Source: Xanthobacteraceae bacterium
GTDB taxonomy: Bacteria > Pseudomonadota > Alphaproteobacteria > Rhizobiales > Xanthobacteraceae
NCBI GenBank assembly: GCA_030040825.1
Contig: JASHSY010000349.1
Coordinates: 1 to 10,249 of the forward strand
Length of the DNA stretch: 10,249 nucleotides
Reading direction: 5' to 3'
Below, piece after piece: positions 1-7,500 of this stretch; position 1 is the first letter of the stretch, and every line of letters starts with the position of its first letter. The notes under the pieces are model-generated. The model searched no databases and was not told where the DNA came from. It saw only the letters and a program-made list of their open reading frames with translations. A program made the translations under genes and the position numbers.

Positions 1-15
1 AAGGATGAAGAATCG

Positions 16-273
16 TTACCGGGCGCTAACGGTCCTGCCGCGCGCCGCCAGCATCAAACACCCGTCGATTTCGCTGTCGATCGGAGGCCTGAGGCGGTGC
101 GGCAAGAATTTGGCGAACAGCCTTACATCGTCGTCGGCGACGACCAGATAGTGCCGCGCGAACGATGTGACGTAACGGTCGATGCTCTCGCACAGCAGCG
201 CGCAGCGTTCGAAATCGCGCCAGTAGCTCGGCGTAATCAAGCTGACCGTGTGCGAAGCGCGAGAATTGTCCAT
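16..273 (-). CDS. Short DUF6492-like (glycosyltransferase-like) protein, probably truncated
   Basis: An 85-residue frame ends in TAA at 16-18. Its first half (VSLITPSYWRDFERC, then LLCESIDRYV and HYLVVADDDVRLFA) resembles the N-terminus of the DUF6492 family, glycosyltransferase-like proteins often found beside exopolysaccharide genes in Rhizobiales. This recognition is from memory. Family members are, as I recall, well over 200 residues, so this copy stops early; the part after about residue 60 no longer looks like the family. I chose the ATG at 271-273 because the family motif begins a few residues later. An in-frame ATG at 424-426 would add 51 residues that look less protein-like. No clear ribosome-binding site precedes either start. 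It lies downstream of the polymerase gene on the same strand, which fits a polysaccharide role. It may be a decayed gene. Confidence 0.45.
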   Translation of the reverse strand: MDNSRASHTVSLITPSYWRDFERCALLCESIDRYVTSFARHYLVVADDDVRLFAKFLPHRLRPPIDSEIDGCLMLAARGRTVSAR

Positions 274-561
274 ACCGACTACGTATTCGCCGAGCAGGCG
301 GAAGAATAAAGCTAATAATCCAACAAGGTTAAGACGCCCGGTGTCGCGTTTTAACGATGCGAGGCGACGTCGGATGACGTGGCTCGTTTGCGGTGCTTGA
401 AGTGATTTACCGGAAAGTAGGCGCAATCGCGTGGGTGCTCCGTAACATTTCCCGAGTCACCCCAATAATAAATTGGCCGTGTGACTGAGGTCGTAGGCTT
501 TCCCTTTGGCAATATGTCCCATCGTTGATGCCGACAATCGACGGCCAGGCCGTTCGGCGCG
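274..561. other. Gap between polymerase stop and the DUF6492-like fragment
   Basis: About 290 bases without a convincing gene. The part around 305-355 is richer in A and T than its surroundings and could hold a promoter for the minus-strand fragment, but I find no good -35/-10 pair. A near-perfect 13-base palindrome (ACGGCCAGGCCGT, 541-553) lies 8 bases past the polymerase stop codon. It has no following T-run on the minus strand, so it is not a standard intrinsic terminator. A weak 6-base inverted repeat (AGTCAC at 455-460, GTGACT at 481-486) is also present. Confidence 0.35.
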
Positions 562-1911
562 TCAGCGAGCTGCGCGCGACACCGAGAGCAGGCGCAAGCC
601 GAACACCGCCGTAAACAAGAAAAGTTCGGATGTGCCTTCCTGCAATAGCCTGCTCTCGAAACACGATGCAAAGGCGGCGAACAAGCAGACCCGCAAAAAC
701 AATGTCTCCAACGGGGCAGCGGCGGGATCGTGTGGGCAGCGATAAAAGTCCAGGATTGGAATCACGATCAGCCAGACGACGACGAGTAGTGCGCCCGGGA
801 TGCCGATGGTGATGGCGAGGTCGAGGTAGCCGTTGTGCGCATGGCTCGCCGTATTGGCCCAGCTTTCCTTCATGCCGTAGATGACTTCAGGCGTATTCCA
901 AAATGCGGCAAAGCCGTAGCCGACGATCGGGTGTTGCGCCAAGCGGCTGATCGCGAATTCCCAAATATCGGTCCGGCCGGTGAAGGACGGATCGGACATC
1001 GTTGCGTTGAGGAAATTGCGGATCGGTTCGATATAGATCGATCCGACCGAAAACACGATGAAACCGATCGCAACGGCGAGCGCAAAGGCGACGCCGACGA
1101 ACGGCCGGCGAATACGCGGCAAGATCGCCGCGACGGCAAGCGTGAGCGGCAGCATGACAATCGACGTTTTTGAGTGCGTAAAGATGAGGAATATGACGGA
1201 CAATGCGACGATGAGCAGGCCGACCGCCACGCGCCGCAGCCGCATGACAAATAGTCCGATGAAGACGAACAAAACCATGGCGGCGCTGGCATCGTTTTTG
1301 TGCCCGAATACGCCGCGCCAATCGCCGGCAAGCTCCGGCTCCGAGAAATCCGCCGGCTGGTGAATCGCCAAATCTGGCTTGAAAAATACGCCGTAATAGC
1401 TGATCGCCAATACGATAAGCACGGCCGCCGCCAGCACGTCGCCGAAGTGACGCACATTCCTGGGCAACAACAGCAGGATGGCGGCGATGCTCATCGTCAC
1501 CAGCGTAAAAATGAGACGCCGAGCGGAGAGCCACGGATCCCAGGACGCGGCTACCGATACGGCAAGCCACAGCAACACTGCGACCAGGGCCGGCCGTAAC
1601 AGCGGCAGCAAGCGGCCCGGTTCGTGCACGATGCACCAGGCGGCGAGTACCACAAACAGCAGCGAATAGCCGATCTGATTAACGGCACTGCCCTGTTCGG
1701 CGATCTCCGGGGGCAATGTCAGATCAGGAAACGGTACGAACGAGATCCATAGCAGCAGAAAAACCGTGCCCAGCAGCACGCTGCGGATCAGCGAGCCGGG
1801 CGAAATCGCTGCGCCGGTTAGCCGAATATCCGTCGGAATGACGCCGTGCTGTGCCAAACCGATTTTCCCTGAACGCGTTGTCGACGGCGCGCCGGACGCT
1901 GCGATGCTCAC
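562..1911 (-). CDS. O-antigen ligase/polymerase family membrane protein (ExoQ/Wzy-like)
   Basis: A 449-residue polytopic inner-membrane protein with about ten or more hydrophobic segments. It probably polymerises or transfers polysaccharide repeat units on a lipid carrier at the periplasmic face. Wzy_C-type landmarks are WRGVFGHKN (198-206), SKTS (247-250), GRTDIW (312-317), HPIVGYGF (327-334) and HAHNGYLDLAI (357-367), the last being the signature loop of O-antigen ligases and ExoQ-type polymerases. Length is normal for the family. The start is GTG at 1911-1909, overlapping the TGA of the upstream co-polymerase by four bases, which indicates translational coupling; the Shine-Dalgarno is weak. 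Pairing with a GumC/ExoP-type co-polymerase favours a polymerase in exopolysaccharide assembly over an LPS ligase, but sequence alone cannot separate the two. Confidence 0.88.
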   Translation of the reverse strand: MSIAASGAPSTTRSGKIGLAQHGVIPTDIRLTGAAISPGSLIRSVLLGTVFLLLWISFVPFPDLTLPPEIAEQGSAVNQIGYSLLFVVLAAWCIVHEPGRLLPLLRPALVAVLLWLAVSVAASWDPWLSARRLIFTLVTMSIAAILLLLPRNVRHFGDVLAAAVLIVLAISYYGVFFKPDLAIHQPADFSEPELAGDWRGVFGHKNDASAAMVLFVFIGLFVMRLRRVAVGLLIVALSVIFLIFTHSKTSIVMLPLTLAVAAILPRIRRPFVGVAFALAVAIGFIVFSVGSIYIEPIRNFLNATMSDPSFTGRTDIWEFAISRLAQHPIVGYGFAAFWNTPEVIYGMKESWANTASHAHNGYLDLAITIGIPGALLVVVWLIVIPILDFYRCPHDPAAAPLETLFLRVCLFAAFASCFESRLLQEGTSELFLFTAVFGLRLLSVSRAAR

Positions 1912-4067
1912 GCCGTTTTGGCGCCGGTGAGCACCGCACCGCGAACCTTGCGCGCGTCGACGCCGAGGCGGGCGACGAATTGGTTTATGGCGCCTTCGTA
2001 AGGCTCATCGGTGCGGGCCACGATCACGATATGGTCGACCAGGCCGGCAAAGAAGCGGGTGCTAGGATCGCGCCTCAGGTCGACCGCAGCGACGATCACC
2101 ATGTCGAAGCGCTTGACCTGATCGAAGGCGCGCCTGACATCGGTTTCGCTGATCCGGCGGTCGCGGCGACTGCTTGGCGAAACGAACGACACCAGATTGA
2201 TATTGGTTTGCTGGTCGCGAAAGATCACGTCGGCAAGCTGGCGCCGACCGGTGGCGACGTCGACCAAGCCAGCGTCGTTCTGATCGGCGTCGATCGCCGA
2301 CAGCGTCCGGCGTTCCAAATCGGCGTCGATCAGCAGCACGCGCTGTGTGGACGCGGCGACGGCAGCAAGCGTGAGCGCGACCGCCACCGTGTCGTCCTGA
2401 TCGTCGCAGGCGACCACGAGAACGCTGGGATTTTCGCGGCTCTTGTGATCGGCATACAGAACTTTGATCACTTTGCGAAGTTCGCCGGCAAAGCGCGATT
2501 TCGAGTCCTCGGCGGCGTCGAGGCCGAACGAAACGTCGACGTTCGGCAATACCGCGAGCACCGGTACCGTGGGCGACGAAAGCTTGATCGGCGGCCAGAA
2601 TTGCGTGACCGTCTGGAATAATTTGCCGCCCAGGGAACCGGCCGCCGCGCCCGCGCCTGTACCGATGCCGGTCTTGGAGATATGGGGCATTTGCGCGTCG
2701 TACAATTCGCGCGCGACCACCATACCGCTTCCGGCGGCGACGCCGAACAGCACCGCGGCCATCGCCAGCAGCAGGCTCGACGGCGGGAAGCTCCGCCGCA
2801 ACGGCACTTCGGCACGGGAGATGATCCGAATATTCTTGGTATCGAGCCGCTCTTGCTCGCCGGTCTCTCGGGCGCGGACGAGAAACGCTTCATAGACCGC
2901 GCGGCTCGCCAGCACGTCGCGCTCGAGCTCGCGCAGCGTCACCAGCGCTTCGTTAGTGGTGATCGCGCTGCCCTTGAGCTTGTCCACGCTGGCGGCGAGC
3001 GCGGCTTCGTTGGCGCGGGCGCTTTCGTAGTCGCTGCGCGCCGAAAGCGCGATCCGGCGAACTTCGTCTTCGATCATGTGTCGCAAACGCTCGGCTTGCG
3101 CTTGAATTTCAATCACCGCCGGATGGCGGTCACCGAGCGAAGTCATCTGTTCGGCTTCGCGGCGCATGATCTCGGCATATTGGCTGCGCAACGCGGTGAT
3201 GGTTTGCGACTGAATCGCCTCCGGGAAGGCGCCAAATTCGCTTTTGGATGACTGTATTTGTTGAATTTGGTCGAGACGCGCCTTGGCCGCTGCCGTACGG
3301 GCGCGCGCCTGTCCGAGCTGGTTGTTCACCTCGGACAGTTGCTGTTCGTCGACCAGTTGTCCATTCACTCCGATGATATTGTGGCTGGCCTTGTAGGCTT
3401 CGGCGCGGTCCTCGGCTTGGCGCACGCGCTCCTTGAGCTCGTTGAGGCGTGCGGACAGGGATTGCGAAATCTGGCGGGCGGCATCCGAACGCACGGCAGT
3501 TTGCTCGGTCAGGTAAGCTTGAGCAATAGCGTTGGCGATACGCGTCGCCTTGGCGGGCTCATGTGTGGTGACGCCGACGTCGACCACGTAGGTACGCTCG
3601 GCGCGCTTCACCGAAATACTGCGTTTGAGGGCGTTGATGGCGGCAATGGTACTGTCGGCGCCGGTGCCAATCCAGCGCCCGACGAATTCCGGATCGCGGT
3701 CGAGCATTTCGGCCTTGACGACGCGTCCCAGCACGCTATCGGACATCAGCACGCGGACCTGGCTTTCGACTTGCAGGACCGCGACCTCGTTGTTGGTCTG
3801 ATTGGCGGCGATGTCGGTGTTGACCGCGCGCAAATCGGTCGGCTCGATGAGGATCTGGGTGACCGCGGTGTAACTGTGCGGCACGATGAGCACGAGCAGC
3901 ATGACGGCAACAAGCGAAGCGGCCGTCGTCCACGCGATTGTTCCACGGCCCTGCCAAAGTACCGACAACAATCTCTGAAAATCAATTTCGCCAGTCGGCG
4001 CAAAACCGGCCGGGACGTTGGCGGCCCCGGCGATTGCCGATTGCATTTGGCGTGGCGCTTCGAACAT
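1908..4067 (-). CDS. Polysaccharide co-polymerase, GumC/ExoP type, with degenerate BY-kinase domain
   Basis: A 719-residue inner-membrane protein expected to control chain length and export of a surface polysaccharide with the adjacent polymerase. Domains: Wzz region (about 27-130) with a first membrane helix at about 42-62; a long periplasmic coiled coil (about 195-400, with KERVRQAEDRAEAYKASH); a GNVR-like segment ending in the Pro-containing RRSFPPSS before the second helix (about 425-452); and a cytoplasmic Tyr-kinase-like domain (about 520-719). That domain keeps the A' motif VLLIDADLERR (577-587). However, its Walker A site reads ACDDQDDTVAVAL (553-565) without the GK[ST] core, and its Walker B stretch FDMVIVAAVD (654-663) lacks the Asp-x-Pro. 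The C-terminus (VRGAVLTGAKTA) has no tyrosine cluster. It is probably kinase-inactive and acts as a structural co-polymerase. GGAG lies only 2 bases before the ATG at 4067, an unusually short spacing. Confidence 0.88.
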   Translation of the reverse strand: MFEAPRQMQSAIAGAANVPAGFAPTGEIDFQRLLSVLWQGRGTIAWTTAASLVAVMLLVLIVPHSYTAVTQILIEPTDLRAVNTDIAANQTNNEVAVLQVESQVRVLMSDSVLGRVVKAEMLDRDPEFVGRWIGTGADSTIAAINALKRSISVKRAERTYVVDVGVTTHEPAKATRIANAIAQAYLTEQTAVRSDAARQISQSLSARLNELKERVRQAEDRAEAYKASHNIIGVNGQLVDEQQLSEVNNQLGQARARTAAAKARLDQIQQIQSSKSEFGAFPEAIQSQTITALRSQYAEIMRREAEQMTSLGDRHPAVIEIQAQAERLRHMIEDEVRRIALSARSDYESARANEAALAASVDKLKGSAITTNEALVTLRELERDVLASRAVYEAFLVRARETGEQERLDTKNIRIISRAEVPLRRSFPPSSLLLAMAAVLFGVAAGSGMVVARELYDAQMPHISKTGIGTGAGAAAGSLGGKLFQTVTQFWPPIKLSSPTVPVLAVLPNVDVSFGLDAAEDSKSRFAGELRKVIKVLYADHKSRENPSVLVVACDDQDDTVAVALTLAAVAASTQRVLLIDADLERRTLSAIDADQNDAGLVDVATGRRQLADVIFRDQQTNINLVSFVSPSSRRDRRISETDVRRAFDQVKRFDMVIVAAVDLRRDPSTRFFAGLVDHIVIVARTDEPYEGAINQFVARLGVDARKVRGAVLTGAKTA

Positions 4068-4095
4068 TCTCCGAACTGACTTTGCTGCTAGCGGC

Positions 4096-4105
4096 GCAAC
4101 GTTGC
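4096..4105. promoter_or_regulatory. 10-base palindrome upstream of the co-polymerase gene
   Basis: GCAACGTTGC is a perfect palindrome lying 28 bases before the co-polymerase start on the minus strand. Palindromes with a central CG are typical of several regulator families, including LacI/GalR. It could be an operator in the leader, but no matching regulator gene is in the window and a chance occurrence is possible. Confidence 0.25.
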
Positions 4106-4185
4106 AGTGAGGCCGCGCGCAGCAGCGCTAATCTCGGTTCATCTCATTGTTCTCGAGACTGAATCAAAGCCACGCAGTCACCCAT

Positions 4186-4255
4186 GTCCAGCGCGGCCGG
4201 GATGGTTAATCAATTCATAAGATGACACGGTTAACAGGTGGTGTACGCGCTGGAC
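4186..4255. repeat. Inverted repeat with 9-base arms between 4287-4610 gene and co-polymerase
   Basis: The arms GTCCAGCGC (4186-4194) and GCGCTGGAC (4247-4255) are exact reverse complements separated by 52 bases. The spacer holds a short A+T-rich patch (about 4204-4222) with GGTTAA at 4204-4209 repeated at 4229-4234. A second hairpin follows at 4258-4281 (GGCGCGA, 10-base loop, TCGCGCC), just past the stop of the small membrane protein. That hairpin lacks a T-run, so it is at best a weak terminator. This region should also contain the promoter of the polysaccharide unit, but I cannot place -35/-10 boxes with confidence. Confidence 0.3.
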
Positions 4256-4286
4256 CGGGCGCGAAAGTTCCATGTCGCGCCAGGGT

Positions 4287-4610
4287 TTATGGCCGCCCGC
4301 CGAGAGGTCCTTCCCGGCGCAGCAGCCGGTAGATGAAGCCCGCCGCAAGCAGTAGCGCCAAAATCGGAATCCAGACCAGGATTGCTCCCACTACGGCGAG
4401 CAGGATCAAGGCCACCACGATACCGATAATCGCCATCAGCAGAGCGAAACCGAATGGGCCGAGCCGGGCGACATAGATGCGCTGGCGCGCGGCCGATGCG
4501 TAAGGCGGCCAGGCATGAGGTGGCCACTCGCTGTCACCCCGCGATCGCTCCGGCGGAATGATCTCGGGCTCAAGGCGTGGCCGTTCGGGCCGATCCGGGT
4601 CGTTCGCCAT
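4287..4610 (-). CDS. Small membrane protein, conserved-hypothetical type
   Basis: A 107-residue protein with a proline- and charge-rich N-terminus (about 1-45, many P, R and E), then RIYVARLGPFGFALLMAII, and two closely spaced hydrophobic helices (about 50-95). It ends in a basic, glycine-rich tail. The arrangement predicts a small inner-membrane protein with a cytoplasmic or disordered head. I recall similar short proteins in Bradyrhizobium relatives but know no function. The start is fixed by an in-frame TGA two codons upstream of the ATG at 4610. No purine-rich ribosome-binding site is visible, and the leader holds two small inverted repeats. It is divergent from the inhibitor gene at 4768 and codirectional with the polysaccharide unit, though over 200 bases separate them. 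Confidence 0.7.
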   Translation of the reverse strand: MANDPDRPERPRLEPEIIPPERSRGDSEWPPHAWPPYASAARQRIYVARLGPFGFALLMAIIGIVVALILLAVVGAILVWIPILALLLAAGFIYRLLRREGPLGGRP

Positions 4611-4612
4611 GC

Positions 4613-4644
4613 GTCAGGCTGCCTGATGGCTTGTGTCGCCATCA
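4613..4644. promoter_or_regulatory. Inverted repeats in the divergent intergenic region
   Basis: Two adjacent inverted repeats sit just upstream of the small membrane protein start: TCAGG-CTG-CCTGA (4613-4625) and TGATGGC-TTGTGTC-GCCATCA (4624-4644, 7-base perfect arms). Both lie between divergent genes, so they could be regulator binding sites or leader hairpins limiting translation of the minus-strand gene, which has no visible ribosome-binding site. Function is inferred from position only. Confidence 0.3.
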
Positions 4645-4767
4645 ATGTAAGGCGCTGGGCAACGATCACAAGCGGCGGATCGTGGCATCACCCTCTAGGT
4701 ACATACGGGCGCATGACGGAACGGGCGCTCGCGTGCTAGCGTCCCCGCGTACGCCATAGGGAACGGC

Positions 4768-5457
4768 ATGGTCCGAAGTGTGGTCGTCGGCCTAGCAATA
4801 GCCGTGGGCCTTTGTTGCGGCGCGCTGGCGCAGAACATAGCCCCGCTCAGCGATGCCGCCCAAGCCATGATCGGCGCTTGGGAATTCTCGAACGCCGATC
4901 GTGACAAGGTCTGTCGTCTTGCATTTCGAGCCGATGCCGCGGCCGGCGGCTACCGGGCCGATGTCGATCGCAACTGCGCCAATTTGTTTCCTTCGACCAA
5001 GGATATCGTTGGCTGGACCATCGATAATTACGGAACTTTGCGGCTGCTCGATGCGCGTAGCAATGCAGTGCTCGAGTTTTCCGAAGTCGAAAGCGGCATC
5101 TTCGATGGCTTTCAGCCGGGGGAGGGGCGCTACATTTTGCAGAGCGCTGCCGCGGCGCCCGTGCGATCGGCCGACGATATGATCGGTGATTGGGCGGTCG
5201 CGCGAGGCACCGGCAAGCCGATCTGCGTGCTCACCCTGGTCGACAATCCCGCCGCGGCAGGCACGCTGGCGTTGAAGATCAAGCCCGGTTGCGATGCGTT
5301 GGTCGCCCGCTTCGGTCCGACGGCATGGCGAATGGACCAGGGCGAATTGCTGCTGCTTTCCGCACGTGGACAAAGTTGGCGGTTCGAGGAGAATGACGCC
5401 AATACTTGGCAGCGTGTGCCGGAAACCGCCGACCCGGTGCTGTTGGTACGGCAGTAG
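4768..5457 (+). CDS. Exported two-domain AprI/Inh-type metalloprotease inhibitor
   Basis: A 229-residue secreted protein with a signal peptide (1-21, ending ALA before Q22). Two tandem copies of an Inh/Omp19-like beta-barrel domain follow. Copy 1 runs about 33-125 (MIGAWEFSNADRDKVCRLAF) and copy 2 about 137-229 (MIGDWAVARGTGKPICVLTL). MIG (34 and 138), W (38 and 142) and a cysteine pair (C49/C70 and C153/C175) recur with an offset of 104-105 residues. The family inhibits serralysin-type metalloproteases or, for Brucella Omp19, a range of proteases, and acts in the periplasm or outer membrane. Usual members have one domain, so the duplication is notable. C16 and C17 lie in the signal core but lack a lipobox. 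AGGGA precedes the ATG by 5 bases. The thioesterase gene starts 24 bases downstream. Confidence 0.8.
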   Translation: MVRSVVVGLAIAVGLCCGALAQNIAPLSDAAQAMIGAWEFSNADRDKVCRLAFRADAAAGGYRADVDRNCANLFPSTKDIVGWTIDNYGTLRLLDARSNAVLEFSEVESGIFDGFQPGEGRYILQSAAAAPVRSADDMIGDWAVARGTGKPICVLTLVDNPAAAGTLALKIKPGCDALVARFGPTAWRMDQGELLLLSARGQSWRFEENDANTWQRVPETADPVLLVRQ

Positions 5458-5481
5458 CGAGAAAGCGCACGGGCCTCAATC

Positions 5482-5907
5482 ATGAGCGATGCAATTGCGA
5501 TGTTCCGCGCCAAGCAAGCGGGCTATTTGCCCGATTATCTGGCGATCGATTGGCTGGAGCTCCGCACCGGCTTTGCGCACGGCTTTATCGAGGTCGGCAA
5601 GCGGCATTTGGCGCCGAACGGCTATCTGCACGCGGCCACGGTGGTGGCCTTGGCCGACACGGCGTGCGGCTATGGCTGCATGATGTCGCTGCCGGATGGT
5701 ACTGGCGGCTTCACGACACTCGAACTCAAAACCAATTTCATTGGCACGACGCTCGAAGGGCGTATCAGCTGCGAGGCGCGCCTCGTCCACGGCGGGCGGA
5801 CGACTCAGGTCTGGGATGCGGAAGTCAAAAGCGAAGCAACCGGCAAGACCATCGCGCTGTTTCGCTGCACGCAGATGCTGCTCGCTAAGCCGCGCGGCGG
5901 TCAATAA
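5482..5907 (+). CDS. PaaI-family hotdog-fold thioesterase
   Basis: A 141-residue cytoplasmic protein of normal length for the PaaI/YbgC-like hotdog thioesterases, which hydrolyse acyl- or aryl-CoA thioesters. The family core is visible: N46-G-Y-L-H50 followed by the helix ATVVALADTACGYG, with D59 in the position of the catalytic acid. FTTLELKTNFIGT (77-89) forms the next strand. The usual HGG after the histidine reads HAA here. The substrate cannot be read from sequence. It sits 24 bases after the inhibitor gene and 23 bases before the FAD dehydrogenase, so the latter pair may be cotranscribed and share an acyl-CoA pathway; that is inference. The ribosome-binding site is poor for the ATG at 5482; an internal ATG at 5500 is no better. 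Confidence 0.85.
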   Translation: MSDAIAMFRAKQAGYLPDYLAIDWLELRTGFAHGFIEVGKRHLAPNGYLHAATVVALADTACGYGCMMSLPDGTGGFTTLELKTNFIGTTLEGRISCEARLVHGGRTTQVWDAEVKSEATGKTIALFRCTQMLLAKPRGGQ

Positions 5908-5930
5908 CCCACTGCAAGCCGGCCTGACAC

Positions 5931-7334
5931 GTGACCGTCAGAGCAATCCCCACAGCCGGATTTTCCGCCGGTGCCTCGGTTGTTGTCATTGGCGCCGGTG
6001 CAGCGGGTCTATGCGCGGCTCTCGCCGCGCAGGAAGCCGGCGTCGAAGTTATCGTCCTGGAGCGCGATTCGCTTCCTCGCGGATCGACCGCGTTGTCGGC
6101 GGGACTCATTCCGGCAGCCGGCACGCGTTTTCAGAAGGCGCGCGGCATCGACGACGACGCGACCCTATTTGCGGCCGACATCGCGCGCAAGGCGCACAGT
6201 GAGAGCGATGCAGCGATGATCGAACGTATCGCGCGGGAATCAGGTCCTGCGGTCGAGTGGCTGGCGGATCGCTACGGCTTGCCATTCTCGATGGTGGATG
6301 ACTTTGACTATCCCGGCCACTCGGCACGGCGGATGCACGGCCTGCCGTCGCGCTCGGGCCTGGAGCTCATCGACCGTTTGCGCCAGGCGGCAGAGGAACG
6401 CGGCATTCCGCTCATCCTCAACGCAACCGTCAGCGCGCTTTACGCGGACCGGAATGGTCGTGTTGGCGGGGTCGAGATTGCGCGGCCCGACGGCGCGCAC
6501 GATCAGCTGGGTGCCGGCGCTGTCATTCTCGCGTGCAGCGGTTACGGCGGCGCTCCGGATTTGGTAGCGCGCCATATCCTCGAGATGCGCGGGGCTCTGT
6601 ATTTCGGCCATCCCGGCAATCGCGGCGATGCGGTGCGGTGGGGGGAAGCGCTTGACGCCAAACTCCTGCACATGTCGGGTTATCAGGGCCACGGCTCGGT
6701 TGCGCATCCGCACGGCGTACTGGTGACCTGGGCGGTAATCATGGAGGGCGGCTTCCAGGTCAACAATGGCGGTGTTCGCTTCTCGGATGAAAGCCAAGGA
6801 TACTCCGAGCAGGCCGCCATTGTGCTGGCGCAACCCGATGGGGTGGCGTTCAATATTTTCGACGCACGTATTGCCGCGATTGCCCGCCAGTTCGCCGATT
6901 TCCGGCACGCCGAATCCGCCGGTGCGATCCTCGAAGCGGCAACGATCGGGGATTTGGCCGCTCGGTTGCATCTGCCGGGTGATGCGCTTGCGCAAACCTT
7001 TAGCGAGGTCGAACACGCCAAAGCTACCGCCAGCAAAGATCGTTTTGGCCGCGCCTTTGCCGGGTCGCAACAATTGTTGCCGCCATTCAAGGCGGTGAAG
7101 GTTACCGGGGCGTTGTTTCACACCCAGGGAGGTCTTGCGGTCGATCCCGCAGCGCGCGTGCTCGACAGGAATGGGGAGCCTTTGCCCAACCTGTTTGCCG
7201 CCGGCGGTGCGGCAGCCGGCATTTCCGGTCCACGCGCCAGCGGCTATTTGTCGGGTAACGGTTTGCTGACGGCGATAGTGCTCGGAAGGCTCGCCGGCCA
7301 AAGCGCGGCGAAATTGGTCGAGGCGCGTACGTGA
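5931..7334 (+). CDS. FAD-dependent oxidoreductase, fumarate reductase/ketosteroid dehydrogenase family
   Basis: A 467-residue flavoprotein of the FAD_binding_2 family, expected to oxidise or reduce a C-C bond next to a carbonyl or carboxyl group. The N-terminal Rossmann fold shows VVVIGAGAAG (17-26) with the ribose-binding E44, followed by GSTALSAGLIPAAG (51-64). The C-terminus has FHTQGGLAVDP (396-406), LFAAGGAAAGISG (421-433) and GYLSGNGLLTAIVLGRLAG, the standard FAD-closing elements. There is no signal peptide or heme motif, so a soluble cytoplasmic enzyme is likely. Relatives include tricarballylate dehydrogenase, soluble fumarate reductase and 3-oxosteroid delta-1-dehydrogenase; I cannot choose a substrate. 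Start is GTG at 5931 with a weak ribosome-binding site. It follows the thioesterase by 23 bases. No terminator is evident after the stop. Confidence 0.85.
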   Translation: MTVRAIPTAGFSAGASVVVIGAGAAGLCAALAAQEAGVEVIVLERDSLPRGSTALSAGLIPAAGTRFQKARGIDDDATLFAADIARKAHSESDAAMIERIARESGPAVEWLADRYGLPFSMVDDFDYPGHSARRMHGLPSRSGLELIDRLRQAAEERGIPLILNATVSALYADRNGRVGGVEIARPDGAHDQLGAGAVILACSGYGGAPDLVARHILEMRGALYFGHPGNRGDAVRWGEALDAKLLHMSGYQGHGSVAHPHGVLVTWAVIMEGGFQVNNGGVRFSDESQGYSEQAAIVLAQPDGVAFNIFDARIAAIARQFADFRHAESAGAILEAATIGDLAARLHLPGDALAQTFSEVEHAKATASKDRFGRAFAGSQQLLPPFKAVKVTGALFHTQGGLAVDPAARVLDRNGEPLPNLFAAGGAAAGISGPRASGYLSGNGLLTAIVLGRLAGQSAAKLVEART

Positions 7335-7500
7335 TCCCGCGCCGGTCAATGCCGCCTGCACCTGCGACGAGTTTCATCGGGAATATGTTGACAAGCTCGC
7401 GGCGCTGGCTTGACCGGTGGCGGCGTCACACCAAAAGTCGCTGCAGCCTTTTAGTCGTTGATTTGGCGAGGGCGGAGACCATCGGCGTTCAGGGGGCGCC

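Noticed and set aside
2283..2331. Direct repeat ATCGGCGTCGATC (2283-2295 and 2319-2331)
   Set aside because: It encodes two occurrences of Ile-Asp-Ala-Asp inside the kinase-like domain with preferred codons, so it is explained by coding sequence.
3258..4079. Plus-strand frame of 273 codons, with others at 1851-2621 and 2682-3251
   Set aside because: All are antisense to the co-polymerase gene, whose Wzz, coiled-coil and kinase-like regions run through continuously. They arise from its GC3 bias.
4813..4818. Cysteines C16 and C17 in the inhibitor's signal peptide as a possible lipobox, as in lipoprotein Omp19
   Set aside because: The residue before C16 is Leu, and C17 is preceded by Cys, so the small residue needed at -1 is absent. 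A normal signal peptidase I site (ALA before Q22) fits better.
6240..7361. Long open frame of 373 codons on the minus strand
   Set aside because: It lies antisense to the FAD dehydrogenase, whose Rossmann and C-terminal FAD motifs are clear. The translation is Arg/Pro/His-rich with no domain, as expected of a mirror frame in GC-rich DNA.
7342..7417. Inverted repeat CCGGTCAA / TTGACCGG after the FAD gene
   Set aside because: The arms are 8 bases long and 60 bases apart, with no T-run or conserved context; chance is likely in GC-rich sequence.
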